48,901 nucleotides of DNA, taken from NCBI GenBank assembly GCA_003225295.1, contig QHYZ01000082.1:1-48901 (forward strand), given 5' to 3'. The DNA comes from Acidobacteriota bacterium (lineage in GTDB: Bacteria; Acidobacteriota; Terriglobia; Acidiferrales; UBA7541). Position numbers and translations under genes: made by a program. How positions within the stretch are numbered: position 1 is the first letter of the stretch; the number at the start of each line of letters is the position of its first letter. The notes beneath the pieces were generated by a model. That model did not search any database. It saw nothing but the letters and a program-made list of their open reading frames with translations, and had not been told where the DNA came from. Shown piece after piece: positions 44,590 through 48,901 of the stretch.

Positions 44590-44901
44590 ATGGCAAATGA
44601 AGGAACAATTCGCATTCATCGCTCCATCGGTGGCACCGGCGCGGCTTTTCGCGTGACGTTTGTGCCCTACGGTGGGGAGGGGGAAGAGGCCGCCGTCGCC
44701 GGCGAGCGCTCTTTCCACGAGCTTCAGCAGGTACGCGCCTTTCTGAAAATGCTCGGGCTCGGCGCGGAGTTCATCAAGGACGCTCTGCGTCAGCTGACCG
44801 CTGGCCGTTCGGCTTCCGTACCGAACGTTTCGCTCACCGATAAAGCGGTCAAGAGCGCTGGTTTCGGGAATCTCGTGAATCTGGCAAGGAGCAACGGCTA
44901 A
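44590..44901 (+). CDS. uncharacterised 103-aa protein inside the isc operon
   Basis: Not recognised. A soluble small protein with no cysteine, no signal peptide and no membrane segment. The N-terminal half looks beta-rich with a glycine-rich acidic turn (GGTGAAFRVTFVPYGGEGEEAA). The second half is helical (SFHELQQVRAFLKMLGL-GAEFIKDALRQL) and ends in a short basic tail. It follows iscS by 18 bp and its TAA shares one base with the iscU ATG, so it is translated with the core assembly genes. I infer a helper of IscS or IscU; the position normally has no gene. No cluster ligands of its own. Confidence 0.8.
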   Translation: MANEGTIRIHRSIGGTGAAFRVTFVPYGGEGEEAAVAGERSFHELQQVRAFLKMLGLGAEFIKDALRQLTAGRSASVPNVSLTDKAVKSAGFGNLVNLARSNG

Positions 44902-45317
44902 TGGCATACAGCGAAAAAGTGGTGGATCACTACAACAATCCCCGCAACGTCGGCAGCCTCTCGAAGGAAGACCCCAACGTCGGCACGGGTCTCGTCGGAG
45001 CGCCGGAGTGTGGCGACGTGATGAAGTTGCAGATGAAGATCAATCCCGATACTAAGGTCATTGAAGAAGCCAAGTTTAAGACCTTTGGCTGCGGATCGGC
45101 CATCGCCAGCTCATCGCTCGCTACCGAATGGGTAAAGGGCAAGACGGTCGAGGAGGCGCTTTCGATCAAGAACACGGACATCGTGCGCGAACTTTCGCTC
45201 CCGCCGGTCAAGATCCATTGCTCCGTGCTGGCGGAGGACGCCATCAAGGCGGCGATCGGCGACTGGAAGAAAAAGCACGGCGTGGATGTGCCGGCTTCCG
45301 AAAAGCCATCGCACTAA
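44901..45317 (+). CDS. iscU: iron-sulfur cluster scaffold IscU
   Basis: 138-aa scaffold on which the [2Fe-2S] cluster is built. AYSEKVVDHYNNPRNVGSL at the start, cluster ligands C37 (APECGD, with D39), C64 (FGCGSAIASSS) and H106-C107 (KIHCSV), and LPPVK just before, the HscA recognition motif (LPPVK in E. coli). Start codon overlaps the upstream stop by one base. Complete. Confidence 0.96.
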   Translation: MAYSEKVVDHYNNPRNVGSLSKEDPNVGTGLVGAPECGDVMKLQMKINPDTKVIEEAKFKTFGCGSAIASSSLATEWVKGKTVEEALSIKNTDIVRELSLPPVKIHCSVLAEDAIKAAIGDWKKKHGVDVPASEKPSH

Positions 45318-45397
45318 GCTTGGATGGTGGCCCTTCTCTCGGCCGTGATCTCGGCGGTTAGGCTAGCCGGCCATTGCTCCGCTCAAGAGGAATTCGT

Positions 45398-45760
45398 ATG
45401 GCAACTGACGTAATCAGTCCGAATATCGCGCGGATCTACCTGACCGAGCGTGCCGCGCGGAAGATCCGCGAACTGCTCGAGAAGGATGGCATTTCGCCTG
45501 AACGCGGCGGCCTGCGCGTTGGCGTGCAGGGTGGCGGCTGCTCCGGACTTTCTTATGCCATGCGTCTCGACACGCAGGCGCGGGATCGCGACAAGATCTT
45601 CGAAGAACATGGCGTGCGGCTCTTTGTTGACCCGAAGAGTTTTCTGTTCCTGAACGGCACGACGCTCGAGTACGAAGAGACGCTGATGCGCCAGGGATTC
45701 GTTTTCCAGAATCCCAACGCCGCGCGGAACTGCGGCTGCGGCAGCTCCTTTACGGCCTAG
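45398..45760 (+). CDS. iscA: A-type iron-sulfur carrier IscA
   Basis: 120 aa. A-type carrier that passes clusters or iron to targets. LTERAARKIRELL, GLRVGVQGGGCSGLSY (C48) and the C-terminal NCGCGSSF (C112, C114) give the three conserved cysteines. ATG at 45398 has AGAGGA upstream; an in-frame ATG at 45374 lacks support. ErpA-like function is also possible. The stop is followed at once by a REP-like hairpin. Confidence 0.95.
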   Translation: MATDVISPNIARIYLTERAARKIRELLEKDGISPERGGLRVGVQGGGCSGLSYAMRLDTQARDRDKIFEEHGVRLFVDPKSFLFLNGTTLEYEETLMRQGFVFQNPNAARNCGCGSSFTA

Positions 45761-45782
45761 TAGCACAGACTTCAGTCTGCGC
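45761..45782 (+). repeat. REP-like hairpin, copy 5
   Basis: TAGCACAGACTTCAGTCTGCGC directly after the iscA stop; arms GCACAGACT / AGTCTGCGC with one mismatch. Near-identical to the copy after trpE (7051). The following 230 bp to hscB contain no gene. Confidence 0.55.
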
Positions 45783-46013
45783 TCTTTGCCTCTGACTCGG
45801 TTCCAGCGGGGGGAAACGCACAGGCGAGCCTGACAAGTGGTTGGCAGCCGCACCCGCCAGCCACTTTTTTTTGTGCCAGCACGGGGAGCAGAGCATGCTG
45901 GATCTTCTTGGATTTGTTCTTCGAACTCCTGCTGGATTTCGTGATGGAGTGTTTACTTGGCCGACCGTTTTTGCTGTTTCAGGGCTTGGGAACTGGAGCA
46001 CAACTAAAATCTT

Positions 46014-46694
46014 ATGACCGCTCCATTGACAGAAACGAATCCACCACAGGTTTGCTGGAACTGCCATGAGCGCACGAGCGGCACGCACTTCTGTGCGAGC
46101 TGCGGCAAGCTCCTGCAGATGCCGCAGGCGGTCGACTATTTCGCGCTTTTCGAAATGTCGCGCAAGCTGTGGATCGAAATGGACGGGCTGGAACAGAAAT
46201 TTCTACAGCTCAGTTGGAAGCTGCATCCCGACAATTTCGTGAATGCCACCGAGCAGGAGCGCGAGCTCTCACTCAAGCGCAGCTCGGAATTGAACGATGC
46301 CTATCGCACGCTCCGCGATCCCGTGGGCCGTGTCGAATATCTTTTGGGAATCGAAGGGGCGCGCAAGGAAGGCGAACACAAGCAGCAGGCTCCACCGGAG
46401 CTGCTCGAGGAAGTCTTTGAGCTGAACGAATCGCTCGATGAACTTCGCGAGGCGAAGGCCGCGCGAAGCGATCTCGCCGCGTTGAGATCGCGCCTGGAAT
46501 CCGCCGAGAAGAATTTTCAGGGAAAGCTCGGCGAAGTCGATGCGCAGCTTCAAGTCGCCGCACGCGAATGGGACGCTGCCTTATCAGGTGACGCCGCAAC
46601 GCGAAAAAAGATCATGGCGCAACTGAACGGACTGTTGAATCGGCGCTCTTATATCCGGAATCTGGTGACCAACGTGCAAAAGGAACTGTTGTAA
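46014..46694 (+). CDS. hscB: co-chaperone HscB with N-terminal zinc finger
   Basis: 226 aa J-domain co-chaperone that brings IscU to HscA. The N-terminus carries a four-cysteine finger, C14-x2-C17 (CWNC) and C27-x2-C30 (CASC), as in human HSC20 but absent from E. coli HscB. The J-domain follows (DYFALFEMSRKLWIEMDGLEQ) with the essential HPD at 71-73 (LHPDNF), then the helical IscU-binding C-terminal domain. About 250 bp separate it from iscA, so a secondary promoter is possible. Followed by hscA after 68 bp. Confidence 0.93.
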   Translation: MTAPLTETNPPQVCWNCHERTSGTHFCASCGKLLQMPQAVDYFALFEMSRKLWIEMDGLEQKFLQLSWKLHPDNFVNATEQERELSLKRSSELNDAYRTLRDPVGRVEYLLGIEGARKEGEHKQQAPPELLEEVFELNESLDELREAKAARSDLAALRSRLESAEKNFQGKLGEVDAQLQVAAREWDAALSGDAATRKKIMAQLNGLLNRRSYIRNLVTNVQKELL

Positions 46695-46762
46695 CTCAAG
46701 CGGTCAAGTTTAAGAGTTTTTGTTTTTGACGGACAACTGAAAGCTGGGAACTGAACCCTAAA

Positions 46763-48604
46763 ATGGGACGAATCGTCGGAATTGATCTCGGGACAACCAA
46801 CAGCCTGGTGGCGTATCTTGACCCACGGACTGGTCAGCCCACGTGCATTCCCGGTCCCTACGACGAGACGCTTTGCCCGTCCGTGGTCAGCCGCGATCCC
46901 GATGGCGGCATTGTCGTTGGCGAACCGGCGCGTCGGCGCCTACTCACGCAACCCGAGCGCACCATCTATTCCGTGAAGCGCCTCATGGGCCGGGGTCCTG
47001 CCGATGTTCAAGATGAACTAAAGCTGTTTCCGTTCCGCATCGATCCATCGAGTAAGAACGTCATCCGCGTGATGCTAGGCGAGAAAGTGTTTACACCGCC
47101 GGAGATTTCCGCTTTCATCCTGCGCGAACTGAAAAACTGGGCGGAGACCTATTTCGGCGAAACGGTCGACCGCGCTGTCATCACCGTCCCCGCGTATTTC
47201 AATGATGCCCAGCGCCAGGCCACCAAAGATGCCGGCAAGATCGCTGGCCTCGAAGTTCTGCGTCTCGTCAACGAGCCAACCGCCGCCGCACTCGCCTACG
47301 GCTTGCATGAAAAGCAGCGCGGCAAAGTCGCCGTCTACGACCTTGGCGGCGGCACGTTCGATATTTCGATCCTCAAACTCATTTCCACCAGCGACGGCGA
47401 CATCTATCAGGTCCTCTCGACCAACGGCGATACCCATCTGGGCGGCGATGACATTGACAATCTGCTCCAGGCTTATGTCCACGAATTGATTCTTAAGCAT
47501 GATGCAATCGACTTTTCGCCGCACAGCGAACTCGCGCAGGAGCTTCGCAAGGGGCTGATCGACGTGAAGCATCAGCTTTCGGGATCCGAGACGGCCACAC
47601 TTCGTTTCGTATTGCCGAACGGCCAAGTATTCGTTCATGAATTCACCCGCAGTGCGCTCGACGCCCTCATTCGCCCCGTCGTTGACCGCACCATGGGGCC
47701 CCTCAAACAAGCGCTGGCGGACGCCCAGCTCAAGCGTGCGGACATGGACGAAGTCGTGCTCGTGGGCGGCACCACCCGCACGCCGCTGATCCGCCGCACG
47801 GTGGCAGAGTTTTTCGATCGCCAACCGCACATCGAACTGAATCCCGACGAAGTCGTGGCGTTGGGGGCCGCGGTACAAGCCAACATTCTCGACCAGGGCG
47901 TAAAAAACATGCTGCTGCTCGACGTTACACCGCTTTCACTCGGCATCGAGACCTACGGCGGCGCGGTTGCAAAAATTATTCCGCGTAATTCCACTATTCC
48001 CGCGAGCGCCCAGGAGCTTTACACCACTGGCGTCGACAATCAGACCGGCATCGACATCCACGTCCTGCAGGGCGAACGCGAACTGGCTAAGGATTGCCGC
48101 TCGCTTGCGCGCTTCACCTTGCGCCTGCCGCCCGCACCCGCCGGCTTGCCGCGCATCGAATTGAAATTCCTGATCGATGCCAATGGAATCTTGCAGGTGG
48201 GCGCAAAGGATCTTCGCACCGGTGAGCAGCATTCCATCGAAGTCCAGCCGAGCTATGGCATCAACGATTCCGAAATCGAGCGCATGCTCGAGGAATCCAT
48301 CGAATACGCCGAACAGGATTTTGCCGAGCGCCAGGTGATCGAAGCGCGCACGGAATCAGAATCGATACTGGCTGCGACCGCCAAAGCACTAGCAAATCCG
48401 CAAGCTGCGGCCTTGTCTGTCGAGGAACGCGCCAAAATTGATGTGAGCGTAGCCGCATTGAAGGAATCCGTTGCCGGCAACGACTACAAATTGATTCGCA
48501 AACGCATCGACGAGCTGAATCAAGCGACCGAGCACCTTGCGGAACTGCTGATGAATTCGGCGGTTTCAACGGCCCTGGAAGGCCGCAAGCTAGCCGAGGT
48601 GTGA
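46763..48604 (+). CDS. hscA: Fe-S assembly Hsp70 chaperone HscA
   Basis: 613 aa. Hsp70 that uses ATP to release the cluster from Isc[15 protein letters not shown] (phosphate 1), [48 protein letters not shown] and [14 protein letters not shown] mark the ATPase. A short-lid substrate domain follows. The placement after hscB and its size favour HscA over DnaK. The start GRIVGIDLG is close to the family norm. Confidence 0.95.
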   Translation: MGRIVGIDLGTTNSLVAYLDPRTGQPTCIPGPYDETLCPSVVSRDPDGGIVVGEPARRRLLTQPERTIYSVKRLMGRGPADVQDELKLFPFRIDPSSKNVIRVMLGEKVFTPPEISAFILRELKNWAETYFGETVDRAVITVPAYFNDAQRQATKDAGKIAGLEVLRLVNEPTAAALAYGLHEKQRGKVAVYDLGGGTFDISILKLISTSDGDIYQVLSTNGDTHLGGDDIDNLLQAYVHELILKHDAIDFSPHSELAQELRKGLIDVKHQLSGSETATLRFVLPNGQVFVHEFTRSALDALIRPVVDRTMGPLKQALADAQLKRADMDEVVLVGGTTRTPLIRRTVAEFFDRQPHIELNPDEVVALGAAVQANILDQGVKNMLLLDVTPLSLGIETYGGAVAKIIPRNSTIPASAQELYTTGVDNQTGIDIHVLQGERELAKDCRSLARFTLRLPPAPAGLPRIELKFLIDANGILQVGAKDLRTGEQHSIEVQPSYGINDSEIERMLEESIEYAEQDFAERQVIEARTESESILAATAKALANPQAAALSVEERAKIDVSVAALKESVAGNDYKLIRKRIDELNQATEHLAELLMNSAVSTALEGRKLAEV

Positions 48605-48683
48605 GTTTTCTTTGTAGGCGGACAGCAGCGCTGCGCCGTTGCTTGAAGCGTAGTGAGAGCCGCGAGCATCAGGGGGGAACAAA

Positions 48684-48901
48684 ATGGGCGGCAGCAATCC
48701 ATACATCGAGGAAGTCAAGTACAAACCCGCGACGAAGAAATACAAGGTGACCTTTCTTCCGAGTGGCAAAACCATCGAGGTCGACCCGGAAAAAATTCCC
48801 TACGGCCACAATGGCATTCCGGGCAGCATCCTCGACATTTCCGAGGGCATCAAGGCCGGTCTGGACCATGCTTGCGGCGGCGTCTGCGCCTGCTCGACGT
48901 G
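48684..48901 (+). CDS. fdx: [2Fe-2S] ferredoxin, ISC type (3' end outside window)
   Basis: 72 codons visible before the window ends. VTFLPSGKTIEVDP matches the start of adrenodoxin-like ferredoxins, and HACGGVCACST carries C64, C68 and C70; C64 and C70 align with the first two cluster cysteines, and the final bases TG fit a third at the next codon. Electron donor for cluster assembly, the usual last gene of isc operons. GGGGGGAAC precedes the ATG. Confidence 0.93.
   Translation, partial: MGGSNPYIEEVKYKPATKKYKVTFLPSGKTIEVDPEKIPYGHNGIPGSILDISEGIKAGLDHACGGVCACST

Overview
The window looks like a chromosomal segment of a member of the Acidobacteriota (Koribacter/Terriglobia-like). This is inferred from the style of the recognisable proteins and the gene neighbourhoods, not from a database search. 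The DNA is moderately GC-rich, mostly coding, and dominated by housekeeping genes. I see no prophage, intact insertion sequence, CRISPR array, tRNA or rRNA.

Layout. 1-2.8 kb: 3' end of hflX, a tiny membrane protein, a 0.5-kb empty stretch, then pgsA overlapping an AMMECR1-domain gene. 2.9-7.7 kb: a secreted repeat protein on the minus strand, divergent from an aroD-aroE fusion followed by trpE and trpG. 7.8-12.1 kb: an M20 peptidase (minus), an ABC-2 exporter pair and a FecR-like secreted protein. 12.1-16.3 kb: trpD (minus), then sucC-sucD-ndk and a DUF2905 gene. 16.3-19.4 kb: a divergent MerR regulator/cysteine-protein pair with a textbook MerR-type promoter, xseA, and a decayed TPR gene. 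19.5-27.3 kb: lepA (minus), an MFS transporter, a methyltransferase, a large TPR-GAF-degenerate GGDEF protein and a twice-frameshifted membrane protein gene.

27.4-31.6 kb: thiolase, 3-hydroxyacyl-CoA dehydrogenase and crotonase (short-chain acyl-CoA metabolism), then ribH and nusB. 31.7-32.3 kb: an exported protein made of eight 21-residue charged repeats, closed by a terminator. 32.6-39.3 kb: seven tightly packed minus-strand genes (coaD, aspC, manA, manC, phosphohexomutase, cupin, phzF) that include the route from fructose-6-phosphate to GDP-mannose. 39.5-42.6 kb: a GH20 hexosaminidase convergent with a secreted metallophosphatase.

42.7-48.9 kb: an ISC iron-sulfur cluster operon, iscR-iscS-(unknown 103-aa gene)-iscU-iscA-hscB-hscA-fdx (fdx cut by the window end). 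It starts with a sigma70-like promoter and an IscR type-1-like operator over the predicted start of transcription. The most interesting items are the unknown gene inside this operon and its operator, the MerR/CCPF two-gene module, the 21-residue repeat protein, two genes whose inactivating lesions can be read base by base, and a scattered family of REP-like hairpins that begin with GTAGC after stop codons.
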